Below are positions 9,188-20,795 of a stretch of DNA of 64,000 nucleotides, piece after piece (the first letter of the stretch is position 1; each line of letters opens with the position of its first letter). Position numbers and translations under genes: made by a program. The notes below the pieces were generated by a model, which worked only from the letters and a program-made list of their open reading frames with translations, ran no database searches and was not told the origin of the DNA. The DNA lies in the NCBI GenBank assembly GCA_012934845.2, contig WNNJ02001841.1, positions 49,310 to 113,309 of the forward strand. The letters run 5' to 3'. Origin of the DNA: Pomphorhynchus laevis. Its lineage: Eukaryota > Acanthocephala > Palaeacanthocephala > Echinorhynchida > Pomphorhynchidae.

Positions 9188-12100
9188 CTAACAAAAATAT
9201 AATTTATATTTTGAAGAATTCGAAAATACTAGCCTTATGTCTATTAGTATCAACACCAGAAGGCAACAACCGAACAAAAACCATGGTCTGTGGTGTAAGA
9301 GCGCATCCGGGTGGAATGCAGGTGGTCGTGATGAATAGATACCGTAGAAACTGGGACGTTCATAACGATATCGTTCATACGGCGATTTATAGCATGAACT
9401 TCTAAAGTTCCTCAAGATTTCTTCGTCGTAGAAAAATCTAAATTAATATATTTATATCGACATTGAACACTTTTTCATTTTCAAGTTAAAAACTTAAAGA
9501 AAACTAATTTAATTTTAATATTAAATAAGTTAAATAAAATGCAGCCTTTGCTACTTTTAAAACGTTACATTTATTACGTTTCACGCTTCTTTTACAAAAG
9601 CGTGAAACGTAGGTATTGGATTAGTAACTGATGAGGTCAACTAATACTGAAATGTAACGAACTGCAGTTGGCGTATAGATATGACTAAAGTAGCGGGCCG
9701 AATAAAAATAGTCATCAAAATTTCAACGGTAACAATGACTGTATGATTATATAAACTTAAAATTAGGAAACAATACGTGAATGACTAGTTTGATAATAGT
9801 AATTAATTACATTTTAACTTAGACATATACATGTTTATGTATGTTCTAACAAAGGATAAATAATTAGGGAATACCGATGCTAAATGCTAAAAAAAACAAA
9901 AAAACTAAATGCTAACTACTAACTACTAACATGGTGTCAACATGTTAAAAGGTTTAAATAAACAAATCATAGGCTCTTAATTGGCAGTTAATTAGAAATA
10001 ATAAGTTTAAAATATTTAAATATAAAATGTTTAAATATTAAAATATTTAATTTGTTAGTACGAAATGTTCACGATAACTGAAATATAAAAAAATCCGTTT
10101 AAAAAGTTAAAAACTTAATAAATTTTATCTTTCAAAAAAGTCTTCTTAGATAATAGATTGTAATTATAATAAAATCAAGTTTTAAATATTTAAAATATTA
10201 TATTTTTATTCGTATTTTATAGTCTTTTATTATAATATTTATTATTATTTTATCTTACCAAATATTATTTAAATATAATATTAATAAATATATATAAAAT
10301 ATATAATATATATTTTATATTATTAATAAATATAGTAATAATTTTTTTAATATTAAGAATCAAATATTAACTTATTAAGAATTAAAAACACAAATAGAGC
10401 GATGGATTTTTATTTAATGAAATAAATTAATTAAATATTTCAAAACAATTAGTATTTCAATTGTAAATATATATAAATATAAGCATGCATATAAAACAAC
10501 GAAAAACCTGTTTCCGTAGTATGCGCTGCGATAATTAAAATTTGACGATTTAGTTTGCCACGTGCGAGGACGATTGCCACGAAACGTAGTGGACGACTTC
10601 TTTGTTTCTAACAGCAAATACTCCATAATTGTAATTATGTCAATTTCTTAGCAGTTAGCTTACCTCTATTAACATTCATTATGGACTCATCGGGAGCATC
10701 ACATGGTTCATTCTGAAGAGAATGGTATGCGTTTTGAATTTGTATGAATTTATGATGAGCAGACAAGTTCCCCTTGTTGACATCCGGATGATGCTATACA
10801 AGTTGCATTTGATTTTGGCTGTTTTAAAAGTGATAAATTATAATCAAAAAATTAAATCTGATAATTTGGAAAATAAACAAAAGCGGATATCTATTCTTAA
10901 TTATGAATACTTTATAATTTATGTATTTCTGTTCATAATTAGCACTAATGCATTTACATAATATTTATATGAGCGACAGAAAAGACATTGTCGTTATTAA
11001 ATAGTTGATTAAATCATTTCGTAAAGAACGTCTATCTAATTTTTACTATCTTTAATCTTAATCATTAAATTATGAGATTTAAAAGTCTATGAAGTTATAT
11101 TAGCATCAAGATAAGGTTACAGGTATGGCTCAAATGGAGGAGCAATTACAATATACGGTTTTCATGTTAAACATTAATATTTTATTTTTTGAAAAAAACT
11201 CGTTGATATTAAATGGCTAGCAGGTGTTAAGTACGATTTCGTATAAAAATACAAGTCGAATATGCATTAGAGATGTAAGATGTAACTGGAATGGGTGTTG
11301 CTCATTGCATTTTTGTAATCTCAATTTATTGCCATATTCAACTACAACGGAATTGAATACAAATCAAAATCAGTCTTACAACATTCAGTAAAACAAACGG
11401 TATTTGTATTATAAATACTTTGATGGATACAATAACATCAAATCGCATTGAATTAAAGACAAAGGCGATGTATTAATTTTACGATCGCTTAAAAAGATTT
11501 CGTTTACAGTTTAATTTAAAATTAGAGAATTTTTAATTTTCTGTCAATTTTATAAATACATTAAAGTCAACTGAAAAGTATTACGAAAGAATTTCTATAA
11601 AAAAATTGCAAAAATATTAAATTGATATGCCAAACATTAAAGAATATAAAGTTAGTGAACACTCCTTAAACAAATGATTTTATTTATCTAATAGAAATTG
11701 ATATTATTAGAATATAGTAAATTAATCATCTTTCAAAAATTACAAACTCTTTTAAAAAAGGTTTTTGATAAATATTTGTCAAAAGACTGTACACTGAAAA
11801 ACTAGGCCAGCTGTGTCATTCAGTCATTATTTATCGTGGGCAAATAACCAGGAAACAAACGAAATCTGATCTTTAAAAAATAATTTTAAATGATTTCAAG
11901 TTATATCATTTGTCTAAAATCGCATTATATTATGATATATAATTTATATCGTTAAATCAATTGAAAATAAAATCAATATTTATACAGTAATACGTTAAAT
12001 ATGTGAGTAAATATTCGGTTCCGATAAAAACATAATTAATGTATAAAAGCCTTTTACGACGTAAAAAGATGTATAACCTTTTAAAATCATTTAATCACTA

Positions 12101-12379
12101 TCAAACATTCCAAACGTAAAGATAACAATTTTATTAATTTGCTTTTGTAATTTCCCATATCTTAAGAAAAACGCATCAATTCGTAAAAAATAAAATTACC
12201 TTTTTTGATTGCTCTAGATATGCCTTTCTAATTTCTTTTTTACTTGCGCCCCGTTTGAGGCCAAGTATTTCATAATTGCTCTGGTTGCTATGGGAAACAA
12301 AATAATAATTAGAGAAAATTAAATTGTCGATTTTAAGTTTATTTCGGCATGTGTCGAGAAAGCCGTAAACCGATTTCAT
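9188..12379 (-). CDS. DNAJC4: DNAJC4-like J-domain protein with C-terminal membrane segment, four exons
   Basis: J-proteins stimulate Hsp70 ATPase through the HPD motif. Exons on the minus strand are 12379-12200, 10793-10664, 10607-10508 and 9437-9188. All junctions have AG/GT, phases are 0, 1 and 0 (the third junction splits an Arg codon), and the total is 660 bp, i.e. 219 aa plus TAG. Exon 1 encodes a basic N terminus and J helix I-II (NYEILGLKRGASKKEIRKAY). Exon 2 begins HHPDVNKGN and supplies the HPD loop and helix III (FIQIQNAYHSL). Exon 3 is basic (RTWQTKSSNFNYRSAYYGN). Exon 4 ends with a hydrophobic stretch (WFLFGCCLLVLILIDI) near the C terminus. The GN-x-S-x-H-x-x-F spacing after HPD resembles DNAJC4. 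DNAJC30 is the alternative. Both are organelle/membrane J-proteins. Introns 1 and 3 carry repeats. Confidence 0.85.
9571..9819 (+). mobile_element. Ribozyme-repeat copy (family iv) in intron 3 of the J-protein gene
   Basis: Sequence from 9599 to 9819 matches 13196-13412 closely, including CTGATGA at 9628-9634. It lies antisense within intron 3. Its left end is a hairpin (TACGTTTCACGCTT and its complement, 9579-9611), so the upstream GGACC of the motif has been replaced. The ribozyme is probably dead in this copy. Confidence 0.65.
11170..12061. repeat. 890-bp dispersed direct repeat, copy 2
   Basis: Same orientation as 8011-8899 and nearly identical. It lies inside intron 1 of the J-protein gene, so exons 2-4 are bracketed by two direct copies. 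Confidence 0.85.
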
Positions 12380-13565
12380 TATACCAAACGAAAATAATGT
12401 TACTAATTCAATGTTTCAAAATAACAAAATGAAAAAATGGCGCAAGCGTTTGTATGCCGTGTTCAAGAGGTCTTCTTCGCAATAGTTATAAACAGCTATG
12501 CAAAATAAATGAACAAACTGATAGTATTGATGACAGGACATATTACGAAAGATACTTCGACAACAATGGAATAACAATGACTGATAAACAAAAAAGGCAT
12601 GGAGAGTATCATATTAGTAATTAGCAAGGTTTTCATTGTATTTCAGAGGTGAAGAGAACAACTGAATATAAGTTAATCATGCTGCTGATGTGCTTGTTCG
12701 ATTTGAATCAGAAATGATTTTAATTAAAAATGTCTTTCATTCAATTCAGTAGTCAATAGAGAAGACGAGTACAGGGTATCGTCATACAACACGAAACGTG
12801 AAACGAGGGTATTGGGCCAATAGCTGATGAGGTCAAGTAACAGATCGGACCATTAGAGTTATAAAGGGCCAAATTAAAAGGTCCGATACACCTTGCGTTT
12901 CGATCCTTTTAATGTTTGATGACGATCATTCGACTTGTCTGTTGAATTGATAACATACAGCGTATTATCCGCGTTGGTAGGGGAATATGCAATCTTCAAT
13001 TAGAAAATCAATAACAATCCTATATTTTTACTGTGAACTAATTTAGAGGAAAATTAAAAACGCTGATTTAATTTGAAATTAGAAATGATTTCAATTAAAT
13101 TTGCAAATTGTATGATGAAAGTCTTTTATTAAATCTAATTGCCAATAAAAGCAGACGAGTCGAGTGATCGTCAGCCAACATTAAAAGAACAGAAGCGTAA
13201 AACGTAGGTATTGGATTAGTAACTGATGAGGTCAACTAATACTGAAATGTAACGAACTGCAGTTGGCGTATAGATATGACTAAAGTAGCGGGCCGAATAA
13301 AAATAGTCATCAAAATTTCAACGGTAACAATGACTGTATGATTATATAAACTTAAAATTAGGAAACAAAACGTGAATGACTAGTTTGATAATAGTAATTA
13401 ATTACATTTTAAATTGAAGGTAGCACTTTCTCCTACCATTGCTGATTTAATTTAAAATCATAAATAATTTAAATTAAATTTGCAAAATATGAGACAAAAG
13501 TATTTCATTAAATCTAATTGTTAATAAAAGCAGACGAGTCTAGTGATCATCAGCCAACATTAAAA

Positions 13566-13640
13566 GGACCGAAACTTGAAACGTAGGTATTGGATCAGTA
13601 GCTGATGAGGTCACCTATACTGAAATGTAGCGTACTGCTG
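13566..13640 (+). ncRNA. Hammerhead-like ribozyme, permuted order, partly decayed (family iv)
   Basis: GGACC-GAAA (13566-13574), linker GAAACGTAG, GTATTGG, CAGTAG, CTGATGA (13602-13608), GGTC, ACCTATAC, then GCGT-A-CTGCTG (13630-13640). Stem II GGTC/GACC and stem I CAGTAG/CTGCTG (one G-U) hold. Stem III keeps AC/GT only, and the extra helix has one mismatch. A second GAAA lies at 13622-13625, so a conventional reading was also tested; its stem II is only about three weak pairs. Confidence 0.5.
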
Positions 13641-13894
13641 TTGGCTTATAGATAAGATCAAAGTGGAGTGCGGGATAAAAGATAGTCATCAAAATTTCAA
13701 TAGTAACAATGGCTGCACAGGTATATCCAATTTAAATTAGGAAATAAACTATAGATGAATAGTTTGATAATAGTAAGCATCAAGAAAAATGATTTCTATT
13801 ATTAAGAAAAAGAATAAAAAATTAAAACGGTTGTAAATAGTTGACATTGATCCATTTTTGATAAATAATTATTGAAGCTTGATCAAAAATGGAG

Positions 13895-13990
13895 GAAAGT
13901 TTGGATATTTCGCTAAATTCTGTTAGCATCTTCAGAAAATTACTATCATCTTTCTGAAGATGCTAACATAAGTTTTCGAAATATCAAAAA
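13895..13990. mobile_element. PLE-end foldback inserted in the family iv array
   Basis: Two inverted copies of the PLE-end signature face each other. The minus copy (13935-13908) reads CTGAAGA, T, GCTAA-loop-TTAGC, GAAA. The plus copy (13954-13981) reads CTGAAGA, TGCTAAC..., GAAA. Position 7 of the hammerhead core may be any base, so CTGAAGA is acceptable. The surrounding 13790-14060 sequence interrupts the third array unit. Confidence 0.6.
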
Positions 13991-14512
13991 ATATCATCTT
14001 TTCTTTGATAATTTCTTCAATAATTCTTTAAAACGATAGGTTTTCAAATCGAATGTAGAACATTCGCCTACCAACGCTGATTTAATTTGAACTCAGAAAT
14101 GATTTCAATAATATTTGCAAAATTTAAGATGAAAATATTTCTAATTGTCAATAAAAGCTGACGAGTCAAGTGATCATCAGCCAACAGTAAAAGGATGAAG
14201 CATAAGAAGAAATAAAACATTAGTGGCCCATATCAGGTACGATGAGGGCCACCAAAACTGAAATGTAGCATAATGATGTTGGCTTAGAAATATAAGATTA
14301 AAGCACCCCTCCTCACACCTACAATCCTACGTCGCCCTTGGAGAAATCTTGACCTCTCCCTTCTCCGCTCTGCCTTACTCAAATCGTCTCTATCATTACC
14401 TAAAACACATATTCATCTCCTCACGATCTCGCCTTTCTTTTCGACTCTGAACTCACATCCACTCTCGATCTTCTCTTGCCCTTCAAGTCTCACCCACACC
14501 GTCGCTTGCACC

Positions 14513-15106
14513 GTGCCCCATGGTTTGACATCCAATGTCTACTCTCAAAGCGTCGACTCCGCCATGCTTCTCGAGTCTATCACCGCTCTCTCAGACGTGA
14601 TTTCCGCTCGATCACTCCGTCTCCGTGATTCCTATCTTGCTCTTCGCCAGTCTCATCTCAACCTACTACGTACCAAATGCAACTACTTCTGGCAGCATAA
14701 AATCATCACTTCATTCAACTCTAAGACTCTCTGGCATACTTTTAACTCAATCCTGGCTCGTTCCTCTTCGCCGTGCAATATCAATGCTAATGATTATTCG
14801 TCATTTCTCCAGACTAAAGTATCCACGTTGATCTCTCACACCCCTGTCTCCATCCTATCCCACTCTGCCCGATCTAGCCTCATCCTTCCGGAACTCTTTC
14901 ATCTTCTCCCTGTCTCACCTACAGAAGTATCATCTGTCCTCATGTCCTTGCCCAACAAAACCTCACCTGCCGATCCCCTGCCTACTCACATATTAAAATC
15001 TATATGCTCATCGATATCCCCATTTCTCACAACCTTGTTTAACTCGTCCATACAGTCGTATCTTCCCTTCACACTGAAAATCTGCAATCGTTCATCCCCT
15101 CCTTAA
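14513..15106 (+). pseudogene. LINE A copy 1: linker and RT fingers region
   Basis: 197 codons with the N-terminal RT region of a LINE, ending in the segment that leads to RT motif 1. Key visible string: LMSLPNKTSPADPLPTHILK (about residues 142-161). The reading continues in other frames toward the RT core, so this is a fragment of an inactive copy. Confidence 0.75.
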
Positions 15107-15519
15107 GAAACAATCGCTCGACCCCTCCCTTCCTTCTAGCTATCGCACCATTTCACTACTCCCTACTCTTTCTAAGCTCTCAGAACGCCTCATCTTAATA
15201 CAGATCAACGCTTATCTCTCTTCATCCAATCTGTATCCTCCTTTCCAATCCGCTTTCCGCTGTAATCCCTTCTCAGAAATCGACTACATGAAAGTTTACA
15301 ACGACTTACTCATTTCTCGAGACAAGGCTCCATATAGTGTTCTCATCTCCCTCGACCTCTCTCCGCATTCGACATTGTTGACCACTCCGTCCTCCTTTCT
15401 CACCTTCGTTATGATTACGGCTTTTCTTAGTCCTCCGTCGCATGGTTTGCCTCATATCTATCCAACCGTTCCTTTCGCGTCTGTTCTAATTCATCATCCT
15501 CCCGCCCATCCCTATTTTT

Positions 15520-16242
15520 TTGCGGGGTCCCACAAGGTTCAGTCCTAGGTCCCCTGCTTTTCTCTCTTCTGCTTGGCGATCTCTCCCGTTTATCAAACCT
15601 TACTCTTATAACGTCAGGCAATACGTCGATGACATCCTCATCTATGCTCATGCACCCGCACATCGCATACACGATATCGGCATTTCTGCCTCCAACTGTC
15701 TTTCTTCTATCTACAAACGTCTCTCCAATCTCCATCTCGTTCTAAACCCCGAAAAGTCCAAAATAATGTGGATCATCCCCCGTAAACCAAACATATCTCC
15801 TCCAACTGTATATTTTTCCTCATTGATCATCCCCATAGTCCACAATCTCACTTTCTTAGGCTTTCATTTCGATGCTCACCTTACCCTTAAACCCTTCGTC
15901 CGTGATAAGGTCCGCTCATCTAACTTTATTCTCCGTGACATCCGCCGTATCCGCCCCCTTATCGACTTCCGTTCTTGTATGTATCTTCTTTCATCGCTTC
16001 TTTTCCCTAAAATCGATTACTGCCTTAGCCTTTTCGCCAATTCTCCAAAATCCATCATCCTACCCCTACAACAAATAATCAACACCGCCGTTCGAGTGCT
16101 CTTTCGTCTCCGTCGCTTCATCCACATATTTTGCCCAACTCTCCTAGCCCACCATCCACATCCGCATAAACTCCGCCTTCTTCTCTTACTTTTCGTCTCA
16201 TCGCTGTTGGCTCCCCATCGTTCATCAACCTTCATTTCTTAG
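15520..16242 (+). pseudogene. LINE A copy 1: RT palm/thumb and C-terminal region
   Basis: 240 codons. It contains QYVDDILIYAH (YVDD active-site box, two Asp present), LNPEKSKIMWI (motif D) and LTFLGFHFDAHL (motif E region), and later LRRFIH in the C-terminal domain typical of CR1/L2. It starts within a frame-shifted copy of the PQGSVLGPLLF motif B. Confidence 0.75.
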
Positions 16243-16676
16243 ATGACACTTGCCCCACCTCGCTATCGCTGCGTTCCCGTCATACCCTCTTACTCCACGT
16301 TCCTAATTACTCCAACAACTACGGTCTCCGATCCTTCCTCGTCGCCGCCTCACTCGCCTGGAATCAACTTCCTCTCGACGTCTGCCGCGTCCCCTCCTTT
16401 ATCACATTCAAACACCTCCTCCGTTCACACCTTCTCGACACCTGATTTACAGTTTTGTTTTGTTGTGGTCATGTGAGCGTGCGCTGGCACGCATTTGCCA
16501 CGTTAAAATAAATCTTTTTTTAAAGCAGCGTGCAGAAAAGATAAAAAGTACTTATCAAAATTTAAATATATTTAATGCTTTGGAATAACAAAGCATATAA
16601 ATCCTTGGTAAATAATTTTAGTGACATAATTTGTCATTAATTTACAAATGTATCACCAACTTTATATCATTTAGGT

Positions 16677-17670
16677 TTGAAAAATCAACGCAATAACATC
16701 GCATCATATCATCTTCCCGGAACTCGCTCATCTTCTCCATATATCACTTGCCAAAGTATCATATGTTCTCATGTCCGTGCCCAACAAAACCTCACTTGCC
16801 GATCCACATTCATACCCCCATACTTAAATCCATATATTCATCGATATCTCCTTTTCTCATCACCGTGTTTAGCTCGTCTATCCGCAGTCGTATCTTTCCT
16901 TCACACTAGAAATCCGCCATCGTTCTTCCCCTCGTTAAGAAAAACTCGCTCGACCTTCCCTTTCTTCTAGCTATCGCCCCATTTCACTCCTTAATACTCT
17001 TTCTAAGCTCTTAGAACGCATCATATTAATACAGATCAACGCTTATTTATCTTCATCCAATATGTACTCTCTTTTCCAATCCGCTTTCCGCTTTAATCTC
17101 TCCACAGAAATGGCATGCATAAAAGTTTACAACGACCTACTCATTTCTCGTGACAAGACTCTCTATAGTGGTCTCATTTCCCTCGACCTCTTCTCCGATT
17201 TCGGCATCGTCGACCAATCCATCATTCTTTATCGCCTTCGTTATGATTAAGGTTTTTCTTTCTCTTCCGTAGCATGGTTTGCCTCATATATATCCACCGT
17301 TCTTTTCGCGTCTGTTCTAATTAATCATCCTCCCCTCCCATCCCTATTTTCTCCAGGGTCACACAAGGTTTAGTCCTAGGTCAGTTGCTTTTCTCTCTTC
17401 TGCAAGGCGATCTCTCTGTCTATCAAACCTTACTCCTTTAAAGTCATGCAATATGCCGATGACATCTTCATCTATGCTCATTCAACCGCCGTCTCACTCG
17501 ACAAGAATCAGCGCTCTCAACGTCCGCCTCGCTCCCTCCTTTATCACATTCAAATACCTCCTCCGTTCTCACCTTCTCGACACGATTTAGATTTTTGTAT
17601 TTTGGGTGGCCATGTAAGCGTGCGCCTTCACGCATTTGCCACGTAAAAATAAATCCTTTTTTATATGCGA
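16677..17670 (+). mobile_element. LINE A copy 2, internally deleted
   Basis: Same family as 14306-16525. It includes the region MYSLFQSAFRFNLSTEMACI (from 17062) and QYADDIFIYAHS (17446 onward), then jumps straight into the 3' end. About 800 bp of the RT thumb and C-terminal region are missing relative to copy 1. The 3' tail (CACGCATTTGCCACGT, AATAAATCC) is shared. Confidence 0.75.
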
Positions 17671-18570
17671 ACTATTATTTTATACATCGTTAAATACTGT
17701 TAGCAAAACAAATAAAGTCTTATGTAAGAAATACTGAAAATAAAAAATTATAAACTTTTATTCAAATCTTTATTTTTAATCAATTAATGATTCAGAAAAT
17801 CAATTACCGTGCAATGATCATAGATACATTCCAAGGCAATATTTTCGATAACTTTCTGCAATAATCATTCATGTAACCAAATCAAAATTGAATTAACGTA
17901 AAGACATGTCTAAAAATAAAAGAATCATTTAAGACGAAACACTAAATTATAAAAAAATCGGCAGTCTCGTCATTTGAGCATTTATTTTTACGGAAACGAA
18001 AATTTAAGAGAATAATATAAAAATCAAATACTTTATTCGATTGTGGAAATATAACTAATCAATATAACACCATTGCGATCGATGCTATGAGGAAAAACAC
18101 GTCTAGGTAAAACGAATGCAACCATTTTGGATTGTTATCATAATAAGTGCAGTGTCCAGACACAAATCAAAGAGCTCGTTAGCAACTTGCAATTTGCAAA
18201 TTGCTTAGTTACATCTCTCTTACTTACAATTGTTCTTGTCTTTAGTTAAACGTGTCACGAAATTTTACACAATAATTACCTTCGAAATTATATAAATATT
18301 CGCATTTTGAATGTAGAATGATACACCGATCGCTAATGTCGATAATCTCGAATTTAATAAAAATTCCGTAACGGCATTTTACCACGCGTTAGGACAAACT
18401 TCTAATTTTGTTATAGTCCATCATATTTCAACATTACTGCAATAAAAAAACATTAATTCTTCACTATCATCAATCATACCCAGAATCCAGCGGCCATCTA
18501 CTAATTGTAAAATTGGTAAGGGTATCTTATAATAATATTTTATAAATATTTGTATATAATATATATGCAC
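17671..18570. other. AT-rich intergenic sequence
   Basis: I see no gene here. A short membrane-protein-like reading on the minus strand near 18080-18170 was considered and rejected. Confidence 0.4.
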
Positions 18571-18578
18571 TTTCCATT

Positions 18579-18905
18579 TTGCAGTCTCAACCACTCCCCA
18601 TCTTCACGAGTCGATTAAAATATCTGGGGTTCACCGTTACTGTTAACTGGTCGGCGAAAGCTGATCTAGATAGACTTAAACGTATCCTGAAGAGAGCTAA
18701 GTGGGCTCTGATACGGTTCCAGCATATGTCATTGAATAGGAAAACTCAAGTACGCCTTTGGGGTGCTTAAGCTATCTCAGGATTAGTCTTTTTCTCTAGT
18801 GGACGTCCCCCAGAGCAAATACTAAGGTTTCTCAAGTATCTCATCTCAAGATTACCGACCATAGTCTGCCTCGAATGGACTCTTAGAGGAGTGAAATACC
18901 CCACA
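18579..18905 (+). pseudogene. Fragment of a reverse transcriptase C-terminal region
   Basis: The reading RLKYLGFTVTVNWSAKAD at 18609-18662 matches the LKYLGF-type motif after the RT palm of LINEs, followed by a basic helix (LDRLKRILKRAKWALIRF) and then a stop at 18768. The same sense continues in another frame to about 18905. It is short and isolated, and the clade is not recognised. Confidence 0.4.
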
Positions 18906-20094
18906 TAGTTTAATTAGAAGGCTGCGCGCTAGTGCGGCCGGTGGGGGCTCAGATACCTCTGGACCTAAGGCCGTAATTATTACAGATAATACTCAAATAG
19001 ATCCGGCAAAGAAAAGTTGGTGAAGATATTTTTCGTACACACATATTGATGTTTTTCTCTTTTTCTCTGTCGGTGTTTTTAAATTAAGAAAGTCTTTATT
19101 ATTATATCACAAGTCAAAATTATCAACAGTAGCGTTAGTGTTTTCTCCTAATGTCAATGTTTTGACTAGGGACATAAATTGTCATCCGATTTATGATAAG
19201 ACACAACATTTCATGATCATCATATGATTGTCCTGCATTTTTGTGAAGGTGTGGCTTCCAAAGTGCTACCGAAAGGTTTCTAAGTATAAATATCGTATGT
19301 CCTTATTGCGCTGCTGCATCTGTTGAGTCATTTAGAACATAGTGAACGTCATTAACTTAAAAAAATTCCAAGTTAGAAAATATATTAACCAGGTAAATAA
19401 AATTAAAAGTTTCATTTGGCTATTCCCAAAGCTAAAAGAAAGTACAACGATCTTGGGTACTGATATGCGATAAAGTATTACTCACTAACTTAGTTTGATT
19501 ACTTTCTAGATTTGTTCAATAAAGCTTAAGTTTAGTTTAATTTATTGAACAAATTGTATGATGGATTGGATCTTAAAACCATAAATCTTAGCAGCAGACT
19601 AGAACGTAGCAGAATCGAAGATGGGATAGGTACATTGGAAGCGTATCTTCACACCGTTCATCAATTCGATCAAAGATCTCTCAGACAACGATCATATACA
19701 TGTAATCGTAAATCCCATTTCTCCTGTTCCATACCAACATCTGTCGAATGATGACAATTTTGACTAAGTCGAAATCTCTAGGAAAGTTATTCGTTAGATC
19801 CAAAAACGAAATGTTCGCTCGCTTCAAGCTTAGATCTTATAAGCAATCAGAATAGTATTCAATCAGGATCTTGTAAGCAACGAGGATTGCGAGTTCGCAG
19901 CAATAAATACAAACGAGCATTGAAACATTTTGCAAAGTTACAGTATCGATCAACTGATTACAAAATTGTAAATTGTAAGCAATCCATTAACGAACAAACT
20001 AACAAAGAAACCAGTGAAGTCAGATAAAGTCGTGTACTGATAAGTCTACCTACTTTACAGAGCTTATAGTTTGTTCAAATGTTGAATGTGACGT

Positions 20095-20445
20095 GTGGAC
20101 CTCAATAACGATTTCTCCTACACAGATGATGTAAGACACTATATTCAAATAAATCATTCCTATGTGGCTACAGTTCTGCCATATTACTCAATACTATTAC
20201 TAATGAACACTCAATTTCGCATCAAAGTAAAAAGTATGCTACGTAACCAATCCAAATATCAATTATGGAAGATGTTCTTGAATAATCCAATATTAGCTCT
20301 CTTTCCATTAAAAGAATCACTGACCCAATATTGTCCAGAGAAGCGATTCAAACAGGGGCGAAAAAGCAAAACAAGTGTTGAGAAACAAATCCAAGCATCA
20401 GTTATGGAGAGTATTCATGAACATCCGATATTAATTCTTTCCTGA
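20095..20445 (+). pseudogene. LINE B ORF1-region open frame with an internal duplication
   Basis: 116 codons of no recognised fold. A block of about 120 nt is repeated within and just after it (NQSKYQLW...TQYCPE and KQIQASVM...TQYCPD-like). It probably belongs to the 5' part of LINE B, by position only. Confidence 0.35.
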
Positions 20446-20795
20446 TTACAAGAAGCACTGACCCAATATTGTCCAGATTAGACACCACTCCAGTATTAAA
20501 CTCACCCATGCAAATAGCCCAGATCCACCTTGTTCTAGATCAAAACTTCAATGCAGGATGCAGTTCACGAGTATCTATTCAGAATCATACGTCCAGCTAT
20601 GTAGAACGCTCGTGTGATTAACAAGCTTCCACATATATAGAAAGTATACCTAAGCCTGAACCATTTTTGATCACTCCGAAAGCCAACGCAACATTAGAAC
20701 AAAAGTGTGATAAGTTGGATTTACAATAACATACTGGCTGTAATAAGCGGGGTGCATGCAAAAATGGGAAGGTCGAAAAAGAACAAACTAATGCT

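Larger units (their letters stand above)
12690..14305 (+). mobile_element. Old tandem array of a ribozyme repeat (family iv), four diverged units
   Basis: Units begin at the string GCTGATTTAATTT or a related one, near 12697, 13061, 13439 and 14077. The spacing is about 365-380 bp except for the third, which is lengthened by an insertion at about 13790-14060. Each unit ends with a version of GACCGAAAC ... GTAGGTATTGG ... CTGATGAGGTC. The units differ by many substitutions, so the array is older than the one at 42.9-46.4 kb. Only the unit at 13566-13640 keeps most of the ribozyme pairings. Confidence 0.7.
14306..16525 (+). mobile_element. LINE A copy 1: pyrimidine-rich CR1/L2-like retrotransposon, 5'-truncated
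   Basis: This copy contains the linker and reverse transcriptase part of a non-LTR element but no endonuclease domain. The sense strand is rich in C and T and far more GC-rich than the host. Frames at 14513-15106 (with NKTSPADPLPTHIL, the pre-RT signature), 15288-15548 and 15520-16242 (QYVDDILIYAH, RT motif C) are parts of one protein separated by frameshifts. The 3' end carries GTGAGCGTGCGC ... ACGCATTTGCCACGT and AATAAATC, which is shared with copy 2. CR1/L2-like is my best call; other Jockey-group clades are possible. Confidence 0.8.

Noticed and set aside
9115-9405. 96-codon plus-strand frame
   Set aside because: It is the complement of exon 4 of the J-protein gene.
18080-18180. Minus-strand reading ending YLDVFFLIASIAMVLY, resembling a membrane-protein (UGT-like) C terminus
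   Set aside because: An in-frame stop lies shortly upstream with no AG acceptor between, so no exon can be drawn.
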